Of a stretch of 30,956 nucleotides of DNA, positions 14,001 to 21,994 are shown in pieces (the first letter of the stretch is position 1; every line of letters begins with the position of its first letter). This stretch comes from a virus. The stretch is from positions 1-30,956 of the IMG/VR virus record IMGVR_UViG_3300038369_000719. One strand, 5' to 3'. The translations under genes were made by a program, and so were the position numbers. The notes below the pieces were generated by a model. The model was not told where the DNA came from and ran no database searches. It saw nothing but the letters and a program-made list of their open reading frames with translations.

Positions 14001-14492
14001 AGTATTGTCTACGTTACTAAAAAGTTTTAGTTGTGTAATTAAATCTTGTAAAAATTCTATGTCTGGTGCTTTTGTATTTTCGTGTGCAACATTCCAACCA
14101 TTGTCATAACCTGTTGGAGCAACAAGAATATGATCACCTAGATAATTTTGCCAAGCACCTATTTCGTTAGTACCATTACCACCAGCACCATGCAATAATA
14201 TTGCCACAGGAATACGTTTATCATTTAGTGCAGTAATAGTTGGTATTCTTATTGCAATAGGATAAGTGTATGTTACTTGCTGACCGTTTTGTGTCCAAGT
14301 TTTTGTAATCGTAATAGTTGTTGTATTTGATATTCTTGATTGTGCAGGAAAGCTGATTTCTGTAGTACTTGGGTCAAACCCTGTGCCACTAGCTGAACCT
14401 GGAGCAATAGGTAACGTAATAGAAGTGGTAACTCTCTCTTGTAGAGTTGCTAACTTATATCCTGAATTTTGTGTCCACTGTGGTACTGCCAT
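11010..14492 (-). CDS. Esterase/depolymerase fused to Ig-like repeat fibre protein (1160 aa)
   Basis: The N-terminal 330 residues form an alpha/beta hydrolase of the PHB-depolymerase/feruloyl-esterase type. The oxyanion motif is LLHGAGGNG (99-107), the nucleophile elbow GFSNG (Ser172), the acid IHGTADSVIPY (Asp244) and the base AAHD (His313). All three triad members are present. From about 335 to 820 come at least four Ig-like (He_PIG-like) repeats, marked by ELPPGMRL, TLPPGITL, TIPPGMTL and TLPPGLVL, each followed by a G-x-(I/L/V)-x-G strand. The last 340 residues are beta-rich and unassigned. No signal peptide is present. Under a late promoter inside the fibre block, it is probably virion-borne. 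It could cleave ester bonds in host surface or storage polymers; the substrate is unknown. Confidence 0.85.
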   Translation of the reverse strand: MAVPQWTQNSGYKLATLQERVTTSITLPIAPGSASGTGFDPSTTEISFPAQSRISNTTTITITKTWTQNGQQVTYTYPIAIRIPTITALNDKRIPVAILLHGAGGNGTNEIGAWQNYLGDHILVAPTGYDNGWNVAHENTKAPDIEFLQDLITQLKLFSNVDNTKIRIIGFSNGAALANRAYVQIDDTAVDVICTIATQLFDPMFRNDTFYIPSGQTGITTAEYNTAKTPLQGRKFLNIHGTADSVIPYAGGSHAFGYSFLEAQDSVFQIAKSQGYTGGIIPDAGGIFYGVTGVYYYSYLAGQVTHYKTPAAHDVTDYTKQIVGLFLSYTQESAPNIFLEQGSVTDINLNTDVITLISGELPPGMRLVDNKVVGTPFEVSRDTEYEFVLRAKNDDGVRDRTLKIEVQGPDIPVWTTAEGKLPLGPNNSFYILDSSVVDFQLSAIDADLPTGQTLEYYIADQDGTLPPGITLTTDGKLVGIVDPILALDDRAGNGFYDSAQYDSYAFDFGMRSANGFESYYYDTQGYDYAIKTQSPKKLNRTYEFTVSVSDGDTITKRKFQIFLVGDDFLRADNTIMQIGTGIFTADNTFIRTPMWLTPADLGYKRANNYVTIFLDVFDPNALVGELRYVLKNTNPDNTTSTIPPGMTLDVTTGEIAGRVPYMPAVTKEYKFTVSAQRFIDQSLYAEKEKTFTVRVLGEVESTITWNTAAALGSINANFISTFSVSATTTVTDTALLYDVTAGTLPPGLVLNHNGEIVGKVRQFAEGTNLGLTTIDANDFSLDGGTTSIDRKFNFTVRARDRFGFSATTREFNIVVSDPDNVTYSNLYVKPLLKATQRSAYSNFIGDPNVFTPASIYRPNDPGFGLQKEVKMLVYSGLETKEIRNYIAATRLNHKRKRFKMGEIKTAVAKKSGTNTTIYEVVYVEVIDPSDINSGTLKVRAKDTIRSNKKITVDSVEYETSDDASKEGAGLAVFTIENSIGRNVIVRAFGNDLSVLARNGGSIVIDANGIIQVTTRTGAVLTAGQIATTSSDPFRFRPDGTPVKVSSTAVNVSDPNDQSRFISNITNMRDNLSKVGNTEQNFLPLWMSTAQTNSVEELGYVTAIPLCYCKPGTSAQILLNIQNNGFDFRQLDFEIDRYIIDNTTGNSNEQYIPFGNYSFNV

Positions 14493-14514
14493 ATCAAATC
14501 CTTAAACTTTACAG

Positions 14515-14522
14515 TATTTATC
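14515..14522 (-). promoter_or_regulatory. T4-type late promoter octamer GATAAATA
   Basis: The minus strand reads GATAAATA, 22 bases before the ATG at 14492, in the 44-base gap after the YHYH-domain gene. It would drive the esterase-fibre gene. Confidence 0.78.
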
Positions 14523-14536
14523 GGAATTGATGGTTA

Positions 14537-15412
14537 TTAAATTGCTCTTTGTTGTTTAGTGCTAGGCCCAACAATGTATGGATATACGGGCTGTAAATTA
14601 GAGTCTACAGTTACGTGATAACAATATGTGCCATTTACATACTCTGGAGTTTTTTCAAATCTACCATTGTATTCGTCTAACAATCCTGTACCTATTTGAT
14701 ACTCGTGATCGTTAATAAACGTACCTGCTGTTTTGGCACCATACAAGTATCCTCTACCTGTTGGTTCTGTTGAATAGTACTGATATGAGCTTGTCATTCT
14801 AACTACTGTTGAAGCTGGATCATTGTAGTCTGAATAGCCATAAGGTCCGTAAATAGGATAACCATCAAAACAGTATCCTAATATTTTACTGTGTCCATCT
14901 GCGTGTCTAAAGTGATCACCACTAAAGTTACTTCCTGTGTAATATGTAGCGGCCGGCGAAGCACTAGTAACCATTGACGTACTCCAACCTGCTGTTGATT
15001 CACTTGACCCTGTTGGTAAGTTTAAAAATTGTCCTGACATATAATGATATTGACCATTTGTTTCTGGCCATCCACCTGCATCGTCACCACCATAGTTTGT
15101 TCTAAATTGTACAGCATTATATTCAAAGCCTGTACCTGGTGCATCTGCTGTAGGATCTAGTCCTGGAGGTACTTGTGAAACTCCTGCACTTGGACTAAAG
15201 AAAACAACACCATTGTTAAAGATACCTAATGGAACCAATGAAGTTACTAACTGCGGATTACTTGTATTCTCACCACCTCTGTATGTAAATGAATAATTGT
15301 ATGTTTGTGCAGATACAACATTAGCACTTGGTGAAAAAGCATTTTGTCCGAATGGCTTTCCAAATGCCGCCGGATTAGGTAAACCGTTTGATGTAATTGT
15401 TAGTGTTGCCAT
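14537..15412 (-). CDS. YHYH-domain protein, probable virion component (291 aa)
   Basis: A 291-residue protein with a YHYH-type domain. GQYHYMSGQF (120-129) is the region that names the family, although the fourth residue is Met instead of His. DHFRHADGHSKILGYCFDGYPIYGPYGY (166-193, shown here only as landmarks) and LDEYNGRFEKTPEYVNGTYCYH (245-266) are the two other conserved blocks. Family function is not established; His and Asp clusters suggest metal binding. The N-terminus (TLTITSNGLPNPA) carries no signal peptide. It starts 9 bases after the 234-residue fibre-like gene with an AAGGAT site, so it shares the late transcript starting at 16151. A baseplate or fibre-tip role is inferred from context. 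Confidence 0.82.
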   Translation of the reverse strand: MATLTITSNGLPNPAAFGKPFGQNAFSPSANVVSAQTYNYSFTYRGGENTSNPQLVTSLVPLGIFNNGVVFFSPSAGVSQVPPGLDPTADAPGTGFEYNAVQFRTNYGGDDAGGWPETNGQYHYMSGQFLNLPTGSSESTAGWSTSMVTSASPAATYYTGSNFSGDHFRHADGHSKILGYCFDGYPIYGPYGYSDYNDPASTVVRMTSSYQYYSTEPTGRGYLYGAKTAGTFINDHEYQIGTGLLDEYNGRFEKTPEYVNGTYCYHVTVDSNLQPVYPYIVGPSTKQQRAI

Positions 15413-15421
15413 TTTTTATCC

Positions 15422-16126
15422 TTAACTTAAAACCCCTGCATCAAAGCTTCTAGCATCTGGTGTTAGTATTGCTCCAAAGTCTATATCAGTTTCGTATATT
15501 AACCAATCTGATAAGCCTCTGATATCATTACTTAAACTTCCAAAGTCAAACCCTGCTGTGTTAGGTTCAATGTTTCTAATATCAACTCCATGTACTAAAC
15601 CTGTTACGTTACCAGTTAAAGCACCGCTGAAGTTACTTGCTGTAAGTGTATTTACGTTTGAAATATCATTTCCACCAGCATTTAGGTTTCCACCTAGTTC
15701 TGGTGTAGTATCTGATTTGACTTCAGCCTGTGAAGCTATTGTTAATACGTTTCCGCTTACACTTGTACTAGCACCTGCACCACCAAGTATATTAAGTGTG
15801 CCACCGTCTGCTAGTTGCATACTACCTGTGTCTGAAACAACGTTTAATTGTTGTAAACCACCAGTAGCATTTATTGTAATTCCTGTTGTAGAACTAGTTA
15901 GTGTTATGTTTGAACCTTGAACTAGTTTCTTTAATTGTAGTTGAGAACCGACTTTCTGTGCAAACACACCTTCACCAGTATTGCCTAAATTAGTAACAGT
16001 TGTTGACTCTGGAGAACGTAAATCTAGATCATCAAAGTTTTGATTAACCTTAATAAACGCTTCACGCAGATCATCACCTGTACCGTCGTTTGCTAGTGTT
16101 CCTATGTTAATTGTTTGTACTGCCAT
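15422..16126 (-). CDS. Fibre-like virion protein with N-terminal docking module (234 aa)
   Basis: Begins MAVQTINIGTLANDGTGDDL followed by REAFIKVNQNFDDLDL, the clean form of the module shared with the 163- and 2248-residue proteins. Then come short Gly, Ser and Thr-rich beta repeats (GITINATGG, LNILGGAGASTSVSGNVLTI, ELGGNLNAGGNDISNV) typical of trimeric phage fibres. The C-terminal 50 residues (RNIEPNTAGFDFGSLSNDIR and following) differ and could be the tip. No catalytic motif is visible. A late octamer precedes it and the YHYH gene follows by 9 bases. Confidence 0.85.
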   Translation of the reverse strand: MAVQTINIGTLANDGTGDDLREAFIKVNQNFDDLDLRSPESTTVTNLGNTGEGVFAQKVGSQLQLKKLVQGSNITLTSSTTGITINATGGLQQLNVVSDTGSMQLADGGTLNILGGAGASTSVSGNVLTIASQAEVKSDTTPELGGNLNAGGNDISNVNTLTASNFSGALTGNVTGLVHGVDIRNIEPNTAGFDFGSLSNDIRGLSDWLIYETDIDFGAILTPDARSFDAGVLS

Positions 16127-16143
16127 TTTCTCTTCCTATACTA

Positions 16144-16151
16144 TATTTATC
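16144..16151 (-). promoter_or_regulatory. T4-type late promoter octamer GATAAATA
   Basis: The minus strand reads GATAAATA, 17 bases before the ATG at 16126. Its first base is the last base of the upstream subtilase TAG stop codon (16153-16151). It drives the 234-residue fibre-like gene and the YHYH-domain gene. Confidence 0.78.
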
Positions 16152-17779
16152 TATTGATCGTTCCCGCTAGTACCTCTAAATCTAATAGGATTTGGACTGC
16201 TGTAAGGCCAATGTGCTGTCCTATTAGGAGCACCGTATAAACGTGGATAGCTGTTGCTGTAACTGAAGCTTTCTGCTGTACCACTGTCATATAGTGTTGC
16301 AGTAGCATTATTTTTTAAGAAGTCTTTGAATTGTTGTGCAGTTCCGCCTGGATTCGCTTGTAACCATAATGCACCCATTCCTGTTATCTGTGGAGCCGCC
16401 ATGCTAGTTCCACTAATCTTAGCCATGTAGTGTGTTGAACTACCTGGATAAAGTTGTTTAGAGCTGTATATACTTGTTTGACTAGTTGCACTAGAAATCG
16501 TAGAACCACCAGCGCCAATATCCATTCTTGGTCCACGTTCACTGTTAGGTCTTAATTTTTCATCACTACCATACTGATCCGTGTCCATGTTTGCAACAAA
16601 TATTGTTGCTGGGCTATGCGGTGAGCTCGGCCTGTTATAATACACAGGTTGTCCTGCGGCAACACCTTGTCCTGTATGGTATTGGTTAATTGTGTAATAG
16701 CTGTTATAAATGTCACTTCCGTATTCACCTGATCCTGCCACTCCATACGCACATGGATGATATCCGTTACCTGCCGCCTTAACACAGATAATACCTGCAT
16801 CAGTTAGCATTTCTTGTTCTGTGTCTCCAAAACTATTTTGTGTAGGATGTCTTGTACCAGTCATTCCATAGTTTACGAATGCACTTGAAAAACTTGCTGG
16901 TGTAATACTCTGATCTACACCTTTGAAATAAATTGATTGTAATTGTGCACCAGCATTGTTGCTGTAATACCAACTGTATCCCCAACTTTGATTAACAATA
17001 GTAGGACGTCTAAATCCTGTGTTAGGATCAATCGGTTTTCTTAAATGCCATTCTCTGATAACATCATAAATGTCATTCATATTCATAGCCGCCGAACCAC
17101 CAAATAATCTTACTGAAAATAATTGTGCATTCTTGGCCCAACCGTATGTCTTACCTGCGGCAATACCACAGCAATGACTACCATGAGCACCTGCTCTGTT
17201 TGAATCTCCAGTTATATTTGTGTAATGGTTAGCAGGCATTGTTCCAGATACACCTGATGCCGCATACCAATCTATTTGTTGAAACCTTGTAGTACCATTG
17301 TAATCTTCCCACTCAGGATGTCCTGTAGGATCAACACCGTCATCTTGTATAACAATGTCTACACCTGTTCCATCTAGTGTGTAATTGTAATCTCCTGAGA
17401 ACGTATTACTTGCCGCTTGATCGGCTTGCCAATCTTTGAACAAGTGTCTATACAATCCCCAGTTCTTATCAGCTTGGTTATTTGTAGTTGTTCTTTGGAA
17501 TTGATCATTTTGTACTGCATAAGGCATCGCCGCTTGATCCGTGCTTGAAGGTTCTACATCTTTAATTCTAGGATCGTTTTTAAGTTTAATTGCTTCTTCT
17601 GGTTCAAGCATATAACAAGTAATTCTATTGTTAGTTGCTTTTGCGTGTGAAACATCACAGGTTCTATCAGGAATGATATTAGAGTCAACACTAGAATCAC
17701 CTGATGTGTCTTTTTGTAATAACTGATCTATTTCAGCTACATCAATTCCCTTGTTTGTTATAACTCTAAATTCTTCCAT
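16151..17779 (-). CDS. Subtilisin-like serine protease (S8), intact triad (542 aa)
   Basis: A 542-residue subtilase. The catalytic residues by motif are Asp146 in VIQDDGVD, His199 in GAHGSHCCG and Ser459 in SGTSMAAP, with the oxyanion Asn338 in AAGNGY. The first 80 residues resemble an I9-type propeptide (EEFRVITNKGIDVAEIDQLL; EEAIKLKNDPRIKDVEPS), so self-processing on maturation is likely. No signal peptide precedes it, unlike secreted bacterial subtilases. It is therefore made in the cytoplasm, and virion incorporation is the simplest route outside. Its start overlaps the stop of the upstream paralogue by one base (TAATG). Targets could be fibre proteins during assembly or host outer proteins at adsorption; sequence does not say. 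Confidence 0.93.
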   Translation of the reverse strand: MEEFRVITNKGIDVAEIDQLLQKDTSGDSSVDSNIIPDRTCDVSHAKATNNRITCYMLEPEEAIKLKNDPRIKDVEPSSTDQAAMPYAVQNDQFQRTTTNNQADKNWGLYRHLFKDWQADQAASNTFSGDYNYTLDGTGVDIVIQDDGVDPTGHPEWEDYNGTTRFQQIDWYAASGVSGTMPANHYTNITGDSNRAGAHGSHCCGIAAGKTYGWAKNAQLFSVRLFGGSAAMNMNDIYDVIREWHLRKPIDPNTGFRRPTIVNQSWGYSWYYSNNAGAQLQSIYFKGVDQSITPASFSSAFVNYGMTGTRHPTQNSFGDTEQEMLTDAGIICVKAAGNGYHPCAYGVAGSGEYGSDIYNSYYTINQYHTGQGVAAGQPVYYNRPSSPHSPATIFVANMDTDQYGSDEKLRPNSERGPRMDIGAGGSTISSATSQTSIYSSKQLYPGSSTHYMAKISGTSMAAPQITGMGALWLQANPGGTAQQFKDFLKNNATATLYDSGTAESFSYSNSYPRLYGAPNRTAHWPYSSPNPIRFRGTSGNDQ

Positions 17780-19323
17780 TAGTTATTACCACTCATTTTA
17801 AATCCTGTTGGACCTGTTGTATCCAAACCTTTTTTCTTACTAAACGTTTTGCTTTTATTTAAGTTACCAAGATAAGCAATTCTGTTTGATGTTGCATCTG
17901 GACTCATTAAATTTCTGTTGTTGTTAAAGAACGTAGCTGGAGTACTTTCATCTGTTGAACCTTGATATAGTTGTCCTTTAAGACTGTTAGTATGCCACCA
18001 GTTACGTAACTGTGCAGGAGTAAATCCTGGATTTAATTGTAATACCAAACAGCTCATTCCTGCTACATTAGGAGTACTCATTGATGTTCCTGTTAAATTA
18101 AGTATTGCTGAACTGCTTGTATTATATGCACTTACGATATTTGTACCTGCCGCATAAACATCAACCCTTGGTCCTTTATCACTTCCTGATTGACAAGCTT
18201 CTGAACTAGAATACAATGCACTATCTAAGTTACCACATACAATAGTATAAGGTCCTATATTACCTGCACCTCTATTATAGTATATGGGATTACCTGCCGC
18301 TATTCCTCCCGAAGTTACACTTCTTGTAATATAGTTGTTATAATCTACATCACCTGAGTAACATAATTTTTGTGCTTGGTTACCTGCACTCTTGTGATAG
18401 TGTACACCCTCGTCTTGCATTTCTTCTACTTCTGCCATCAAGTTATAAATCTGTGCATTGAATCTATTTGAACTATCTCCAATCATTCCGTAGTTAGAAC
18501 TTTTAACAGTTCCAACACTTGATCCTCTAAAGTTAATATCTGTTATGTTGTTAAAATAAGACTTATATCCCCAACTTGCACTTACCACAGTTGGTCTTTT
18601 AAATCCTGTTAACGGATTAATACCTTTAGCTTTATGAAATTCCTTGATAGCATCAAACCAATAGCTTGAATTTACAGTATTCATATCCAAACAAAATATG
18701 TTTGCGTTCTTGGCCCAACCATATGTTTTACCAACTGCCGTTCCGGCACAGTGAGTAGCATGATAGTTTGAACCTGATGAACTGCTATAATCTAATGTTG
18801 CTATTGAACTACAGTTAGGAAGTGTATTCCATTGGAACTGTTGTAAACGACTATTGCCATCTTTGTCTTGCCATTCTTGATGATCGTATCTAAATTTTGA
18901 TTCTTGGTGTATGTAATCAATACCACTACCATCTAAATGATAATCATATGATCCGCCTATGTCACTTGTAACATTAGCACCCCATTCATTTGTTGTTGCT
19001 GAGTGTCTTTTGAAACCCCAATTATCTCTTGAAGTAGATGTACTGTTTCTAATGAACGTTCCACTCTGTTCGTAGTCTAGCCATTCATCGTCCCAAACCA
19101 AAGGTTCGTTTACACCACCTACCCTATCATCTTTTAATAATTTTTGGGCTTCTTCATCTGTAAGAGCAACCTCTAACATACGTTTACTGATTGGTCTTGT
19201 ATTAACAGTATCAACTGCTCTATCTGGAATATCAGTTATAGATGTAGAAGTTGTCAGTTCATTTAAAAACTGATCCTTATCTACTCCCTTTTTTAATGAA
19301 ACGACGTAATGTTTCTCTGACAT
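17779..19323 (-). CDS. Subtilisin-like paralogue with Asp-to-Glu change at the catalytic site (514 aa)
   Basis: A 514-residue tandem paralogue of the next gene, sharing KTYGWAKNA, the RPT(I/V)V strand and an I9-like propeptide (MSEKHYVVSLKKGVDKDQFL; EEAQKLLKDDRVGGV). His188 (YHATHCAG), Asn315 (KSAGNQ) and Ser414 (TGTSMSTP) are kept. The Asp strand reads YIHQESKFRYDHQEW where the neighbour has VIQDDGVDPTGHPEW: Glu141 occupies the catalytic Asp position and the usual [ST]G after it is lost. It may be inactive, weakly active or recruit a nearby Asp. A tail of about 25 residues (NKSKTFSKKKGLDTTGPTGF) is unique. No signal peptide is seen. It follows the 878-residue fibre-like gene by 8 bases with AGGAG. 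Confidence 0.9.
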   Translation of the reverse strand: MSEKHYVVSLKKGVDKDQFLNELTTSTSITDIPDRAVDTVNTRPISKRMLEVALTDEEAQKLLKDDRVGGVNEPLVWDDEWLDYEQSGTFIRNSTSTSRDNWGFKRHSATTNEWGANVTSDIGGSYDYHLDGSGIDYIHQESKFRYDHQEWQDKDGNSRLQQFQWNTLPNCSSIATLDYSSSSGSNYHATHCAGTAVGKTYGWAKNANIFCLDMNTVNSSYWFDAIKEFHKAKGINPLTGFKRPTVVSASWGYKSYFNNITDINFRGSSVGTVKSSNYGMIGDSSNRFNAQIYNLMAEVEEMQDEGVHYHKSAGNQAQKLCYSGDVDYNNYITRSVTSGGIAAGNPIYYNRGAGNIGPYTIVCGNLDSALYSSSEACQSGSDKGPRVDVYAAGTNIVSAYNTSSSAILNLTGTSMSTPNVAGMSCLVLQLNPGFTPAQLRNWWHTNSLKGQLYQGSTDESTPATFFNNNRNLMSPDATSNRIAYLGNLNKSKTFSKKKGLDTTGPTGFKMSGNN

Positions 19324-19331
19324 AGTAACTC

Positions 19332-21968
19332 CTAGACTATTGTTAAGTTACCTACCATGCCCCCGTGAATTGTACACTGGTATACCAATGACGTATCACT
19401 TGGTTCATGTGGTACTGTAAATACTTGTGTTCCTGTTGTTGATCCACTAACACCTTCTGTAAATGAACTTCCACCACTGCCTGTTCTAATTGCAAATGGA
19501 TGTCCTGATCCTGTAGTGTTGTTGAAAATATATGTAGCACCTTTGTACAATGTAAAGTTTGGATTATCAGCTGTTGCATCAACTCCTGGTCCTGCAAATC
19601 TGTATGCACTTGAACCGTTTGATGTTACCGTGTAGTAGTAAACTGGACCTTGTGTCGCCGCCCAAGCACTACCATTGTAGTAAACCATGTCACCTGCGTT
19701 TGGTGAACTTATTGTAATTCCTGCGGCTATTGTGTCATTTACCCAAGCACTACCATTCCATTTCAAATATTGATTTGATTGTATGCTTGTTAGTGTTACA
19801 TCAGCTAGATCATCAAGATCCATATTACCACGTGTAATAGTAATGTTACCTTCTGTATCACTTGAAGTTGTAATACCTGTACCACCGCCAATCTTAAATG
19901 TTTCACCGGAACTAATTGTTCTCATTGTAGAATCATCTGCACCTACACTAAAGCCAAATGTTCCACCTGTGCTTGTCCAAGCACTACCATTGTAGAATAC
20001 AACATCACTTGCATTTTGATCAAATACCATATCACCTTTTTGTGGTACTAAAGCATTTAATCCATCTTGATCAAAACTTCCTAATCTTAAAGGAGTTCTC
20101 TGTAATACAACGGCATTCGCGGCATCAAATATAATGTTACTTGCACTTGTAAATGTTGGTATACCAGTCCCTGATGTTTGAAGTGTATCTGCTGTTACTG
20201 TTGTTGCACTTATAGTTGTTGCGGATATGTTTACACCTGTTAGTGTATCAGTTGTCTTATTGTAAACTAATCCTGCGTCACCACCAAATGTGCTACCACC
20301 ATCATTGAATTGTACCTGTGTATCAGAACCACCTGGGTTACCTGCTCCACCGCCACCTGATGAATTAATTGTAATTGTATCTGTTGATGTATCAGTAGTA
20401 ATAGTAATGTTTGTACCAGCCGCCAGTGTTAATGTATCTGTTGTTGAATCTGCTACAACGTTTGTTTGTCCTGCTACTGCTATCGTGCTGAATAAGTTTT
20501 GTGATCCACCGCCACCGCCTGTTTGATCAACCCAAGCTAGTACTCCTGCACCATTTGTTTTTAATACTTGATCTGCACTACCATCACCATCTGGTAAAAT
20601 AAATGTTGTGTTGCCTGATAATGTTGCTGGTGCTCTAACGGCAGTATAGTTTCCGTTGTCACCTGCATAGTATCTAGTTTCTGCGGCACTTGCCATCTTG
20701 AAGTGTGTGCCAACTGTAATTTCGTTTGTTCCGTTGTCTAATGTTCCACTAACGTTTAAGTCTGTTGTACCAACTGTTGATGCATTAATTACATTTACTC
20801 CAAGTGTATTAGTGTTTGGATTGTAATTAAAGTTCGCATCTGTTCTAGCAGTTTGACCACCGCCACCATTGGAACCTACAAACATTGGATATTGTGTTGC
20901 CGCACTATTATCAGTTGTTACTGTTATAGTTGCCGCGTCAATATTGTTTAATGCACGAGGTCTCCATTTATTAACACTTGCTACCCAACTTAACGCATAA
21001 TCATTTTGTGGAGCAACCGTTGTAACGTCAACATCTGATAAGTCACCTATTTCATTAATTGAACTAGCAACCGTACCTGGTTCCCATCTGCTCTGTGCAT
21101 TGTTCCAAACAAGAGCTTGTCCGTTGTTAGCACCTGTTGTGGTTACATCATTAATATCACCTAAGTTTAGTGAAGCAGTAATAATGATATTACCTTCAAC
21201 ATCAGAAGCAGTTGTAATACCACCGCCACCTGCAAATTTAATAGTTTCACCGTAGCTTACAGTTCTTACTGTGGAATCATCTGCCGCTACTTGTATTAGT
21301 GTTCCACCGCTTTCTTGTGCTAGTGGTATCCAAGCACCTGCGTGTGCAAAGTAGGCTTTACCTGTTGCGTGTACGTGTGCAAACATACCGTGATAATCTG
21401 TTGCACTTGGTAATTCTGCCAATGTTGCAAATACGTTTTTAAAATAAACCTTGCCTGGATATATATCTCTAGCCGAAGTTGCCCCTCTGGCTAAAACTGT
21501 ATCTAATGTATCAGCTTCTGTAACTGTTGCTCTGTATTTGAAAGTTTGTGAAGCATGGTCATAGTATAATACCTTACCATCATCACCTGCCGCAGGATTT
21601 GTGACGTTACTTAATGCTTGTAAGTTTGCACTATTAATACGTGCATCTGTTCTAGCATTTGAAAAATATAAATTAGTTGTACCTTCGTTAACTTGATCCG
21701 TTGTAGTACCTGCTGACAAGTAACCAACATCATTTGCAAATGAACTTAATGCACTTGGTACTGTTGGAATAACTGGCTTGTTAGTCAAGTCATTATAATC
21801 ACCACTGAACGGATTGTTAAATGATACGTTGTTAATTCTTACGTCTGTTGCGTTTACTGTTCCTACGTTAGTAAGACCAGATCCGCCAAGATCTAAATTA
21901 TCACCGACTGGTAACTCTTTGATCTTATTTTCCGTTGTATCTACTACTAGTGGTATTCTATTTGCCAT
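19332..21968 (-). CDS. Fibre-like virion protein with C-terminal cupredoxin-like domain (878 aa)
   Basis: Begins MANRIPLVVDTTENKIKELP, a start typical of marine T4-like fibre proteins and different from the module of its neighbours. The body is long beta-repeat sequence with many WNGSAW or YNGSAW units. Two related segments recur, near 21100-21300 (ADDSTVRTVSYGETIKFAGG) and 19750-19955 (ADDSTMRTISSGETFKIGGG), indicating internal duplication. The last 100 residues form a cupredoxin-like domain: FTLYKGATYIFNN, HPFAIR, FTVPHEPSDTSLVYQC, then TIHGGMVGNLTIV. The His, Cys-x2-His-x2-Met set matches the spacing seen in some type 1 copper sites. Copper binding is inferred, not shown. A TATAAATA octamer precedes the gene. 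Confidence 0.85.
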   Translation of the reverse strand: MANRIPLVVDTTENKIKELPVGDNLDLGGSGLTNVGTVNATDVRINNVSFNNPFSGDYNDLTNKPVIPTVPSALSSFANDVGYLSAGTTTDQVNEGTTNLYFSNARTDARINSANLQALSNVTNPAAGDDGKVLYYDHASQTFKYRATVTEADTLDTVLARGATSARDIYPGKVYFKNVFATLAELPSATDYHGMFAHVHATGKAYFAHAGAWIPLAQESGGTLIQVAADDSTVRTVSYGETIKFAGGGGITTASDVEGNIIITASLNLGDINDVTTTGANNGQALVWNNAQSRWEPGTVASSINEIGDLSDVDVTTVAPQNDYALSWVASVNKWRPRALNNIDAATITVTTDNSAATQYPMFVGSNGGGGQTARTDANFNYNPNTNTLGVNVINASTVGTTDLNVSGTLDNGTNEITVGTHFKMASAAETRYYAGDNGNYTAVRAPATLSGNTTFILPDGDGSADQVLKTNGAGVLAWVDQTGGGGGSQNLFSTIAVAGQTNVVADSTTDTLTLAAGTNITITTDTSTDTITINSSGGGGAGNPGGSDTQVQFNDGGSTFGGDAGLVYNKTTDTLTGVNISATTISATTVTADTLQTSGTGIPTFTSASNIIFDAANAVVLQRTPLRLGSFDQDGLNALVPQKGDMVFDQNASDVVFYNGSAWTSTGGTFGFSVGADDSTMRTISSGETFKIGGGTGITTSSDTEGNITITRGNMDLDDLADVTLTSIQSNQYLKWNGSAWVNDTIAAGITISSPNAGDMVYYNGSAWAATQGPVYYYTVTSNGSSAYRFAGPGVDATADNPNFTLYKGATYIFNNTTGSGHPFAIRTGSGGSSFTEGVSGSTTGTQVFTVPHEPSDTSLVYQCTIHGGMVGNLTIV

Positions 21969-21986
21969 TTTGTTTTCCTACTAACA

Positions 21987-21994
21987 TATTTATA
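21987..21994 (-). promoter_or_regulatory. T4 consensus late promoter octamer TATAAATA
   Basis: The minus strand reads TATAAATA, the exact T4 consensus, 18 bases before the ATG at 21968. The TAA stop of the upstream 163-residue gene (21992-21990) lies inside it. It would drive the 878-residue protein and both subtilases. Confidence 0.8.

Noticed and set aside
15558-15920. Plus-strand open frame of 120 codons opposite the 234-residue fibre-like gene
   Set aside because: Same pattern: Pro, Val and Ser-rich reverse reading of Gly and Thr-rich repeat sequence with no initiation signals.
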